DNA of 19,293 nucleotides. It comes from JBIOJM01 sp044450785. GTDB taxonomy: Bacteria; Planctomycetota; Planctomycetia; Isosphaerales; Isosphaeraceae. This document shows, piece by piece, positions 13,858 to 19,293 of the stretch; the stretch's first letter is position 1, and each line of letters starts with the position of its first letter. Position numbers and translations under genes: made by a program. Under the pieces are notes generated by a model, which searched no databases, was not told the DNA's origin, and saw only the letters and a list, made by a program, of their open reading frames with translations. The DNA lies in contig JBIOJM010000185.1 in the NCBI GenBank assembly GCA_044450785.1, positions 1 to 19,293 of the forward strand, read 5' to 3'.

Positions 13858-15228
13858 ATGTCAGAAATCCCATTTTTCGCGGTCGGCCTTCGACTCGGCT
13901 GGCTCGTCCCGCTTCTTGGACTGATCCTTGTCGGCGCGCAGGCGGGTCAACGGTCGGAACCGCTTAAAGTCCAGGTCGACGTCGGGCCCGGGCCTTACTA
14001 TGTCGGTCAAGGGTTCGAGCTGCGTGTCGGCGTGGTCGCATCCGGCCGGCGGCCGAAGATTGATCCGCCCCGGATCGACGGCGCACTCGTCTGGACGATC
14101 GGCACTGAGTTGAAACCGATCAGCATGACGGGCATCGGCTCAATCGTGGACGCGGAGAACCTGTTCGTGATCCGGTTTCGCGTGGTGGCCAGGCGATCCG
14201 GGACGCTCGAGGTCCCCTCAATCCAGGCCCAGGTCCGCAACCGTTCGGGCCGAGGCCGGCCGATGCGCGTGCCGATTCAGCCCTTGCCGCCGCTGGACCG
14301 CCCCGCCGAGTTTCTGGGGGGTGTCGGCCGTTTTGAGCTTCATGCCGAGGCGACGCCGAAGGTCGTCCGGGCTGGCCAGGAGCTGGCTTTTCGCATCCAG
14401 GTCACCGGACCGGCGGCCTGGGGCATGACCGGTCGCCCCGAGCTGGCGCGTTTCGAGCATCTCGGGCTTGGAATGCGGATCGAGCCCGAGCCCGACGAGA
14501 CGACCGGCGAGCCGCCGTCGCGGACATTCGTGTACCGCCTCCGGCCGACGCGAGCCGGCGAACCCGTCTTGCCGCCGGTTGCGATCGCGGCCTTCGATCC
14601 CGCGATCAAACGCTACGTCACCCATGTCACGGCGGGCGTGCCGATCCGGGTGGTCACCGTACCTGCCTTCGATCCGGCGACGATCGATGACGGAGTATCG
14701 AAGAGCGGCTTCGGCCGAACGGCCTGGACGGCGTGGACCGCGTGGGGTCTCTCGGCGGGCCTGCTGCTCGGAGGATATGCCTTGCTCATCATGGAGCGGC
14801 GCCGCTTGCGCCGAAACCGACTCAACGGACCGATCGCGGCCCGCCGATACGCCGCGCGGCTGGCCCGCGGCCTGGAATCCGTCGATCCGCACTCCGGACC
14901 AAAGCCGGACATAAGGCTTGGAGTGGTCGTGCCGGCCGATCGACCCTCCCAGCCCGTTCATGACGCCGCCCATCGCGTGAGCGAGGAGCTGATCCATTAC
15001 CTGCTGCTCGGAATCGGACGACCCGCCGGCGCGCTGACACCGGACGAAGCCCTTCAGGGCGTTGCGAAGGTGACCGACTCGGAGGACCTGGGAAGGCAAG
15101 CCGCCCGTCTCACGGCCCGATGTGACCTGGCCCTGTACCGTGGCGGAGCAGCCGAGCCGGGTGCGCGCGAACTCCTGAAGAGCGCCCGAGCGCTATTCGA
15201 AGCACTGGCGCGGGTCAAGAGCCGTTAG
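13858..15228 (+). CDS. batD: BatD-like membrane protein
   Basis: The 456-residue protein has an N-terminal hydrophobic segment (residues about 10-30), a long beta-rich extracytoplasmic part with BatD features (VDVGPGPYYVGQGFELRVGV, then RFELHAEATPKVVRAGQELA, then FVYRLRPTRAGEPVLPPV), a single membrane span near residues 291-313, and a cytoplasmic helical tail of about 140 residues with basic and alanine-rich segments. This matches the layout of BatD, which works with BatA and BatB. In most Bat clusters batD follows batA/B/C directly; here 2.4 kb intervenes. No clear Shine-Dalgarno precedes ATG 13858, and the gap of 175 nt to the divergent hydrolase may hold its own promoter. Confidence 0.85.
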   Translation: MSEIPFFAVGLRLGWLVPLLGLILVGAQAGQRSEPLKVQVDVGPGPYYVGQGFELRVGVVASGRRPKIDPPRIDGALVWTIGTELKPISMTGIGSIVDAENLFVIRFRVVARRSGTLEVPSIQAQVRNRSGRGRPMRVPIQPLPPLDRPAEFLGGVGRFELHAEATPKVVRAGQELAFRIQVTGPAAWGMTGRPELARFEHLGLGMRIEPEPDETTGEPPSRTFVYRLRPTRAGEPVLPPVAIAAFDPAIKRYVTHVTAGVPIRVVTVPAFDPATIDDGVSKSGFGRTAWTAWTAWGLSAGLLLGGYALLIMERRRLRRNRLNGPIAARRYAARLARGLESVDPHSGPKPDIRLGVVVPADRPSQPVHDAAHRVSEELIHYLLLGIGRPAGALTPDEALQGVAKVTDSEDLGRQAARLTARCDLALYRGGAAEPGARELLKSARALFEALARVKSR

Positions 15229-15305
15229 CGACCGGTGGAACCATACCCCCCGAGCGAACGGCCACGTCCGGTCAGGCGACGACCAGCGGCGGCCGCCGTG
15301 CTCTG

Positions 15306-15563
15306 ATGGCCCAGAATGCGACCATGGTAACCGTCCGCCTTAAGGAGGCGTTCCTCGACGTCGCCCGCGACCTGGACGCCTATCTGGCCGACCCGAAGCT
15401 GCCCCCTTTGCTCTGGCTGCGGCTGCACGTCGGCCGGCGGCTGACGACGCTCCACCGCCAGCACCTCGGCACCAAGATGCGCGACGCGGGCATGGAAATC
15501 TCGCTCTACCGGGATGCTCTGCCGGAGGCCAGCTCGGCGGCCCTGGCGTCGATGCTTCTGGGG
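15306..15563 (+). pseudogene. Fragment of a planctomycete ECF sigma factor
   Basis: The translation LKEAFLDVARDLDAYLADPK, then PPLLWLRLHVGRRLTTLHRQ, then HLGTKMRDAGMEISLYRDAL and PEASSAALASMLLG is the region-2 part of planctomycete ECF sigma factors (pattern QEAFLDVA..LxxYL...LWLRL..G..L..LHR.HLG.KMRDAGREVSL). The first 50 or so residues and all of region 4 (the -35 binding helix-turn-helix) are missing. The frame then runs into unrelated sequence, so no functional sigma factor can be made. It lies 78 nt after batD. The short open frame continues to 15707 but carries no family signal beyond about 15563. Confidence 0.7.
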
Positions 15564-15850
15564 AGTTCGCCGAGCGCTATCGCCGCGGCGAGCGGCCCTG
15601 GCTCGCCCGCTCGCCATCGAGCACGCCCGGACGGCCTTCGAGCAATCGCCGCAGGTGGTGGCCTACGGGCGGTTATACGGCAGGCTGCTCGCCAAGGACG
15701 GGGATAACTTGTTCTCCCAAGACCGTCCGGACGATGGCGCGCGGGCGTTCCGACAGGCGGTCTCGGTCCAACTGAGACTCATCCGCGAAAACCCGGCCGT
15801 GCCCGACCTGCCTGGCGACCTCGTGGAGACCTGCGACTCCGCGGTGAGTA
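15560..15850 (+). pseudogene. Collapsed Ser/Thr-kinase/TPR gene remnant
   Basis: Directly after the sigma fragment a second frame gives GEFAERYRRGERPW (15560-15601), like the pre-kinase segment of planctomycete Ser/Thr kinases (xxFxxRxRRGERPxL). From about 15598 a third frame gives LARPLAIEHARTAFEQSPQV, then VAYGRLYGRLLAKDGDNLFS, then a DDGARAFRQAVSVQLRLIRENP segment and DLPGDLVETCDS, a tetratricopeptide pattern of the kind found at the C-terminus of such kinases. The kinase domain itself is absent. Three frames in a row indicate small deletions or frameshifts. The kinase origin is inference; the TPR-like character is seen directly. Confidence 0.55.
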
Positions 15851-15881
15851 TCATGGTGAAAGGATCGAGCGGATCGATTCA

Positions 15882-15928
15882 CCGAAGCCAAAGGCTTCGG
15901 ATGCGGGACAGCCGCCATCGGCTGTCCC
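15882..15928. repeat. Two adjacent perfect hairpins downstream of the helicase gene
   Basis: CCGAAGCC-AAA-GGCTTCGG (15882-15900) and GGGACAGCCG-CCAT-CGGCTGTCCC (15905-15928) are two perfect stems of 8 and 10 bp, separated by 4 nt. They lie 39-85 nt beyond the stop codon of the minus-strand helicase gene. They could slow or protect the 3' end of that mRNA, or be a REP-like element; no T-run follows on the minus strand. Confidence 0.7.
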
Positions 15929-15966
15929 ACAACAGAAAACTCAGGCAACGGATTCTCTGGCATTCC

Positions 15967-17196
15967 CTAACGCATTGCCAGGGCGTGCGACCGCCGTTCC
16001 GCGGTGTTGTTGAACAATTCGCGGGCCGCCGGCTCGACTCTGGGCCGAGTCGCCGTGAAACCCTCGATTTGCAGAGGTGGGATCACCCGGTTGATCATGC
16101 TCTCGATTGCGGTGAGCGGCTCTCCCTGGTCGGGGCAAACGAACAAGTAGGCAATGCCGTCCTTGCCCATTCGTCCCGTCCGGCCGATCCGGTGGACGTA
16201 GTTCTCCGTATCGTCGGGCATATCGTAATTGATCACGTGGCTGATGCCCTCGACATCAATGCCGCGCCCGACGACATCGGTGGCCACCAGCACCGAGATC
16301 TCCCCGCTTCGGAACCCGCGCATCACGCGGTCGCGAATATTCTGGGCAAGATCTCCATGGATGGCGGATACGCCGGTGACGACTCTGCGTAACCGCTCGG
16401 CGACCCGGTCGGCCCCTCGCTTGGTGCGAGTAAAGACGATGCATTGCCTGGGCCGGTCGCGCTTGAGCAGCAGGACGAGCAGGTCAAACTTCCGGTCGGT
16501 CGTCACCGGAACGTAGTATTGCAGAATCGTGTCGAGCGAGGGCTCGTCCTGAGACAGGTTGACCTCGATCGGCTCGAACATGTAACGTTGGGCCAGCCGC
16601 CGAACATCCGCGTTGATCGTGGCCGACAAGAGCATTGTTTGGCGCGGGCTGGGCAGCTTGCGGAGGATCCGCTCGATATCAGGGCGGAATCCGATGTCCA
16701 GCATCCGATCGGCTTCATCCAGCACGACATGAACAATATCGCCCAGGTAAAGCGTTCGTCGCTCGATATGGTCGAGCACGCGGCCGGGCGTGCCGACGAT
16801 CAGGTCGACCCCGCGTGAGAGCGACCGGAGCTGTCGCTCGATCGGCTCGCCGCCGAAAATTCCGCAAACCGAGACCTCAGACCCCATGGTCAGTTTTTGC
16901 AGCTCGCCGACGATCTGCTGCGTCAATTCCCGGGTCGGCGCCAGGATAATACCCTGCGGCCCGCGCATCCGCCCTTCCAGCATCTCGATCAGCGGAATTC
17001 CAAACGCCGCGGTTTTGCCCGTGCCCGTCTTGGCCTGGCCGATGACATCGAGTCCATCGAGCGCTTGGGGAATGAAGGCCGCTTGAATGGGGGTAGGCGT
17101 GAGGTAGCGGGCGTGCTTGAGGGCCTTGAGCATGACGGGGCTCAGGCCCATGGATGGGAACCCCGAGGCGGGTTCCTCCTCGACTCGTCGAATCAA
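15967..17196 (-). CDS. DEAD-box ATP-dependent RNA helicase
   Basis: The 409-residue protein has all helicase motifs in order: Q motif (F13...PTPIQ38), motif I AKTGTGKT (55-62), Ia PTREL (87-91), Ib TPGR (136-139), II DEAD (160-163), III SAT (191-193), V TDVVGRGIDV (306-315) and VI HRIGRTGR (335-342). It unwinds short RNA duplexes or remodels ribonucleoproteins with ATP, as in ribosome assembly or RNA decay. Motif V has VG where most family members have AA (TDVAARGID). The tail after residue 380 is short, without the basic RNA-binding extension of RhlE, DeaD or SrmB, so no specific symbol is given. The TTG at 17196, with GGAGG 5 nt upstream, is the start: the first in-frame ATG (17151) would remove the Q-motif Phe. 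Confidence 0.95.
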   Translation of the reverse strand: MIRRVEEEPASGFPSMGLSPVMLKALKHARYLTPTPIQAAFIPQALDGLDVIGQAKTGTGKTAAFGIPLIEMLEGRMRGPQGIILAPTRELTQQIVGELQKLTMGSEVSVCGIFGGEPIERQLRSLSRGVDLIVGTPGRVLDHIERRTLYLGDIVHVVLDEADRMLDIGFRPDIERILRKLPSPRQTMLLSATINADVRRLAQRYMFEPIEVNLSQDEPSLDTILQYYVPVTTDRKFDLLVLLLKRDRPRQCIVFTRTKRGADRVAERLRRVVTGVSAIHGDLAQNIRDRVMRGFRSGEISVLVATDVVGRGIDVEGISHVINYDMPDDTENYVHRIGRTGRMGKDGIAYLFVCPDQGEPLTAIESMINRVIPPLQIEGFTATRPRVEPAARELFNNTAERRSHALAMR

Positions 17197-17583
17197 TCAA
17201 TCCTCCAGAAACAATCGTCTGATCTCACTGACACCATTTTGACTCAACGTATTCTATCCGTTTAAGCTGGGTTCGTCAAAGGCAATACAACCGCTTCCGT
17301 GTCCGAGGCATGATTTTCGGTCGTCGCGATGCGGCCGGATCACGCAGCCTGGCTTTCCCGGTTCGTCAACTGCGAAAAAGACTCGTGAAACGGCTTGCTC
17401 GTACGGTGGCTGGCGCGCTAGTGTCTATGGGCGGGGGAGTGATCGGGGTGGGTGCCAAGGTCCTCGCCGCGGCGTGAGCCCGTCTTACCTCGTATCTTCC
17501 CCGCCCGGCCAGCATCGAATCGAGCGTGAAACCGGATACGCTACGACCAATCCGTCGACCTGATGGAATGAGGAGGAAACCCC
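17197..17583. other. Intergenic region between the helicase and a small-protein gene
   Basis: These 387 nt separate the divergent helicase and the 69-residue protein gene, so they should hold promoters for both; none matches a consensus well. A 55-residue open frame at 17310-17477 is the only possible gene. Confidence 0.5.
17310..17477 (+). CDS. Possible small cationic, glycine-rich membrane-active peptide
   Basis: A 55-residue frame from ATG 17310 encodes a basic first half (RQLRKRLVKRLAR near residues 19-31) and a hydrophobic, glycine-spaced end (VAGALVSMGGGVIGVGAKVL). This could form an amphipathic helix followed by a glycine-zipper membrane helix. GAGG precedes the ATG but too closely for an ideal ribosome-binding site. 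No family is recognised. It may be a real small membrane protein or a chance frame in GC-rich DNA. Confidence 0.3.
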   Translation: MIFGRRDAAGSRSLAFPVRQLRKRLVKRLARTVAGALVSMGGGVIGVGAKVLAAA

Positions 17584-17793
17584 GTGCCCGATCAAACGCC
17601 CCCTTCCAATGAGTTGCAACAGAAGTATCGGCAGTTTCTCGACTTGCTGCCATTGACGATCAGCCTTGCCGGCCTTCCGACCAGTGAGGGCAGGCTGTAC
17701 AGCGAAGAGCAGATCGAGGGTCGCGCGATCACGATGCGCGCGGCTTACCGGGTCGCCCGTACGGTTGCAAAGGATTGCCTGGGCGGATCGTAA
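17584..17793 (+). CDS. Small conserved protein of unknown function (69 aa)
   Basis: The product begins MPDQTPPSNELQQKYRQFLD and is short, acidic to neutral and probably helical, with no signal peptide. It resembles small hypothetical proteins seen in planctomycete genomes (pattern LQxKYRxFLDLLPLTxSLAGLPxSEGRxYxxEQI), though this is from memory of the family and not a search. The GTG at 17584 is preceded by GAGGAGGAAA at good spacing, which strongly supports translation. Function unknown; the strong ribosome-binding site suggests it is well expressed. Confidence 0.75.
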   Translation: MPDQTPPSNELQQKYRQFLDLLPLTISLAGLPTSEGRLYSEEQIEGRAITMRAAYRVARTVAKDCLGGS

Positions 17794-17954
17794 GACCGTT
17801 GCCGGTCGCGTCTATCGCGCGTGTGCGATTCTCCCGGGCATCGCTGTTTGATGGCGCGAGAGAATCCGATAAGACAATCGCGTAACGAGCACGTCCTTGT
17901 CCGTCGGTCCGAAACTGGCCCCCGCTCGATCCGCCATGGATTCCGGCACCTCCT

Positions 17955-18359
17955 ATGCGAAAGGTCCACTGCGCGATGATCTTCATGCAGCAATCCAGCC
18001 CCGGCCCTCGCCGTCTCCGAGCCGCCTTGATCGGATTTGGTCTCGACAGCGGTGACGACCACCAGCGTCTGACCCGCGGTGACCAGACCTTGATTTTCGG
18101 CGGCTCCGCGGAGACCCACGCCGAGCTGCGGGCGACCGCGCTCAAGATGGAACAAGAACTCGATCGGCGGGGGCGGCATCTGGGCGACCTGGACCCGCTC
18201 GAGCTGGCCGAGCTGGCTACGATGATCGACTCGCCGGAGCTCCATGAGATCGCCTTGCGGCTCAAGGTGGGGCTGGAGCAGCAGGGACGAGCGTTCGAGG
18301 ACCTGACCGCCGAGGAGCTGACTGCCCTGTCGGCCCCCTCCCTTCCCTCTGAGAATTGA
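17955..18359 (+). CDS. Conserved hypothetical protein (134 aa)
   Basis: No function is recognised. After a short leader, RRLRAALIGFGLDSGDDHQR, then LTRGDQTLIFGGSAETHAEL forms a compact alpha/beta start, and the rest is a helical Leu/Glu-rich region (LKMEQELDRRGRHLGDLDPL, then ELAELATMI). A pattern of 'LIGxGLDxxDxHxRxTxGDxxxxxGGSxETH' recurs in small planctomycete hypotheticals. Three nearby ATGs (17955, 17976, 17985) are possible starts; the AAAGG at 17961 favours 17976 or 17985, whereas 17955 gives the longest form. No signal peptide. It lies 161 nt after the 69-residue protein gene, in the same direction. Confidence 0.7.
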   Translation: MRKVHCAMIFMQQSSPGPRRLRAALIGFGLDSGDDHQRLTRGDQTLIFGGSAETHAELRATALKMEQELDRRGRHLGDLDPLELAELATMIDSPELHEIALRLKVGLEQQGRAFEDLTAEELTALSAPSLPSEN

Positions 18360-18413
18360 GACGCGCAGTCGCTTCCGGTGAATTGCCTGCCCTTCGGATG
18401 CGCGATCGTTACC

Positions 18414-18438
18414 AAAAAAGAAAAGACCCGCGAGGCGG
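18414..18438 (-). terminator. Weak intrinsic terminator of the GGQ-protein gene
   Basis: On the minus strand a short GC stem (CCGC-CTC-GCGG, 18438-18428) is followed by GTCTTTTCTTTTTT, 15 nt beyond the stop codon. The stem is only 4 bp, but the T-rich tract is the only one in the area and it sits between convergent genes. Confidence 0.4.
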
Positions 18439-18452
18439 CGGCATGCCCTTTG

Positions 18453-19007
18453 TCAATGGAGAGGGTGCCGCCCGGCTTGCCGGCGGCGGTCATTGATCAG
18501 ACCCAGGGCGCGGGGCGCGTCCTTGAGCAGTTTGATCAACTGCGAGGGGGAGCAACCCAGTACCAGGGCCGCGGCCTTGGCATCGTCCCCACCGGCGTGC
18601 AAGACGTCGAGCGCCTCGGCCAAGAGCGCGGGAAAGTCATGGTGGTGGGGGTTCACGACGATCCGGCCGCCGCGGCACCGCTCTTGCCAGAGCGGGGAAG
18701 GCACATACGGTTTCTCCGGGTCACGATCGATCGGCCGGCGAACGGTGAGGGCCAGCTCGAGCCGGAGCCGCTCGAGCGCCACGCGCCGGTTTTCGCCCTG
18801 GGTGCGTCGCTCGGACGCGCCGGCGCTGATGCCTGTCGGGCGGTGAGTCAAGATCACGGCGGTCTCGACCTTGTTCCGATTCTGGCCCCCGGGCCCGGAC
18901 CGTCGCGTGGCGCGGAACTCACACTGGGCGGACAGCACCTCGGGATCGAGCGCGGCGGGATGACTGTCCGTTGTTGAGAAGCCCTTTGTTCGCCTGGATC
19001 TGTCCAT
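18453..19007 (-). CDS. Release-factor-like (GGQ domain) protein
   Basis: The 184-residue protein carries the peptidyl-tRNA hydrolysis loop of class-1 release factors: RRSGPGGQNRNKVETAVILT, with the GGQ at 40-42, followed by HRPTGI and QGENRRVALERLR. The codon-recognition domain of RF1/RF2 is absent, so it resembles ribosome-rescue or release-factor-like proteins such as ArfB. It lacks ArfB's basic C-terminal tail; instead about 70 residues follow (DFPALLAEALDVLHAGGDDA, then AAALVLGCSPSQLIKLLKD) that look like a small helical domain. ATG 19007 is used; a TTG three bases earlier is equally possible. The Shine-Dalgarno is poor, and a heptamer repeat lies upstream. Likely role: freeing stalled ribosomes or acting on peptidyl-tRNA, inferred from the GGQ loop. 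Confidence 0.85.
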   Translation of the reverse strand: MDRSRRTKGFSTTDSHPAALDPEVLSAQCEFRATRRSGPGGQNRNKVETAVILTHRPTGISAGASERRTQGENRRVALERLRLELALTVRRPIDRDPEKPYVPSPLWQERCRGGRIVVNPHHHDFPALLAEALDVLHAGGDDAKAAALVLGCSPSQLIKLLKDAPRALGLINDRRRQAGRHPLH

Positions 19008-19017
19008 CAAAAAGGCA

Positions 19018-19031
19018 AGTAGGCAGTAGGC
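19018..19031 (-). repeat. Two exact heptamers upstream of the GGQ-protein start
   Basis: AGTAGGC occurs twice in a row (19018-19024 and 19025-19031), which is GCCTACT twice on the coding (minus) strand, ending 10 nt before ATG 19007. Unlike the batA heptamers these carry no Shine-Dalgarno core. Confidence 0.7.
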
Positions 19032-19101
19032 AGCTTAAGGAAGCGAGAATGTCCTGAAGATGCGCGCACGGCGCGGAGAAGTTACTGGGGAAGGTCCTAC
19101 G

Positions 19102-19129
19102 CTTTTTCCGGGACTTCGCCCGGAAAAAG
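19102..19129. repeat. Perfect 11-bp hairpin in the right-edge region
   Basis: CTTTTTCCGGG (19102-19112) and CCCGGAAAAAG (19119-19129) pair perfectly around a 6-nt loop. The T-tract is on the 5' arm, so on neither strand does the hairpin precede a U-run as a terminator would. A further small stem (GCCCC/GGGGC, 19132-19144) follows. No gene was identified between 19011 and 19293. Confidence 0.7.
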
Positions 19130-19293
19130 TGGCCCCTGCGGGGCAGTTCCCGCATACTCCCCATGAACTCTCCCCGCTGGAGCACTCGAGGAGGCGCAAA
19201 CTTCCCCCAGGCCCCCGGCATTTCTCATGGTTGCGAGAGGAGTTGGTTTTTCAGTGTTTTTCGTAGCCACAGGTCTGTCGTCCGATGGCGACA

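Noticed and set aside
19102..19129. The 11-bp hairpin as a bidirectional terminator
   Set aside because: The T-tract is on the 5' arm and the A-tract on the 3' arm, the reverse of a terminator on either strand.

Overview
The window looks like chromosomal DNA of a GC-rich planctomycete (Isosphaeraceae/Gemmataceae-like; this is inferred from gene content, not from a marker gene). Pointers are a Tat-exported Gfo/Idh/MocA oxidoreductase paired with a DUF1080 protein, a DUF4058 protein, a Uma2 protein, an alpha/beta hydrolase starting with an 'FExRxLP' N-terminal motif, remnants of a planctomycete-type ECF sigma factor and TPR kinase, and a Bat (VWA) cluster. No rRNA, tRNA, CRISPR array or recognisable transposase gene was found.

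Layout. 1-477: no convincing gene, one GC hairpin. 478-1314 (-): DUF4058 protein. 1558-2184 (+): TetR-type regulator with no ATG/GTG/TTG start. 2273-5872 (+): a co-directional run of a secreted Spy/CpxP-like helical protein, an AhpD-like protein, a FlK-like hotdog thioesterase, a Tat-exported oxidoreductase, and an exported DUF1080 protein 13 nt further on. The last two probably act together outside the cytoplasm on oxidised (3-keto) sugars. 6074-6694 (+): Uma2-family nuclease-like protein. 6812-8499 (+): purE and purK, overlapping by one base, for the CO2-incorporating steps of purine synthesis.

8549-15228: a Bat cluster of batA, a batB-batC (VWA-TPR) fusion, then batD. batD is separated from the fusion by about 2.4 kb (11457-13857). 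That block holds palindromes, a 197-bp inverted-repeat element, four copies of a 26-bp repeat in alternating orientation that appear to bound two adjacent cassettes, an exported protein of unknown function, a truncated SMI1/KNR4-like fragment and an alpha/beta hydrolase on the opposite strand. This is the most unusual part of the window.

15229-15966 is a gene graveyard, with an ECF sigma-factor fragment joined out of frame to kinase/TPR fragments. 15967-17196 (-) is a DEAD-box RNA helicase with a TTG start. Two small proteins follow (17584-17793 and 17955-18359, +), plus a possible 55-residue protein at 17310-17477. 18453-19007 (-) is a release-factor-like GGQ protein. Exact 7-nt tandem repeats sit directly upstream of batA and of the GGQ gene. 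All assignments come from reading motifs and translations; no database search was run.
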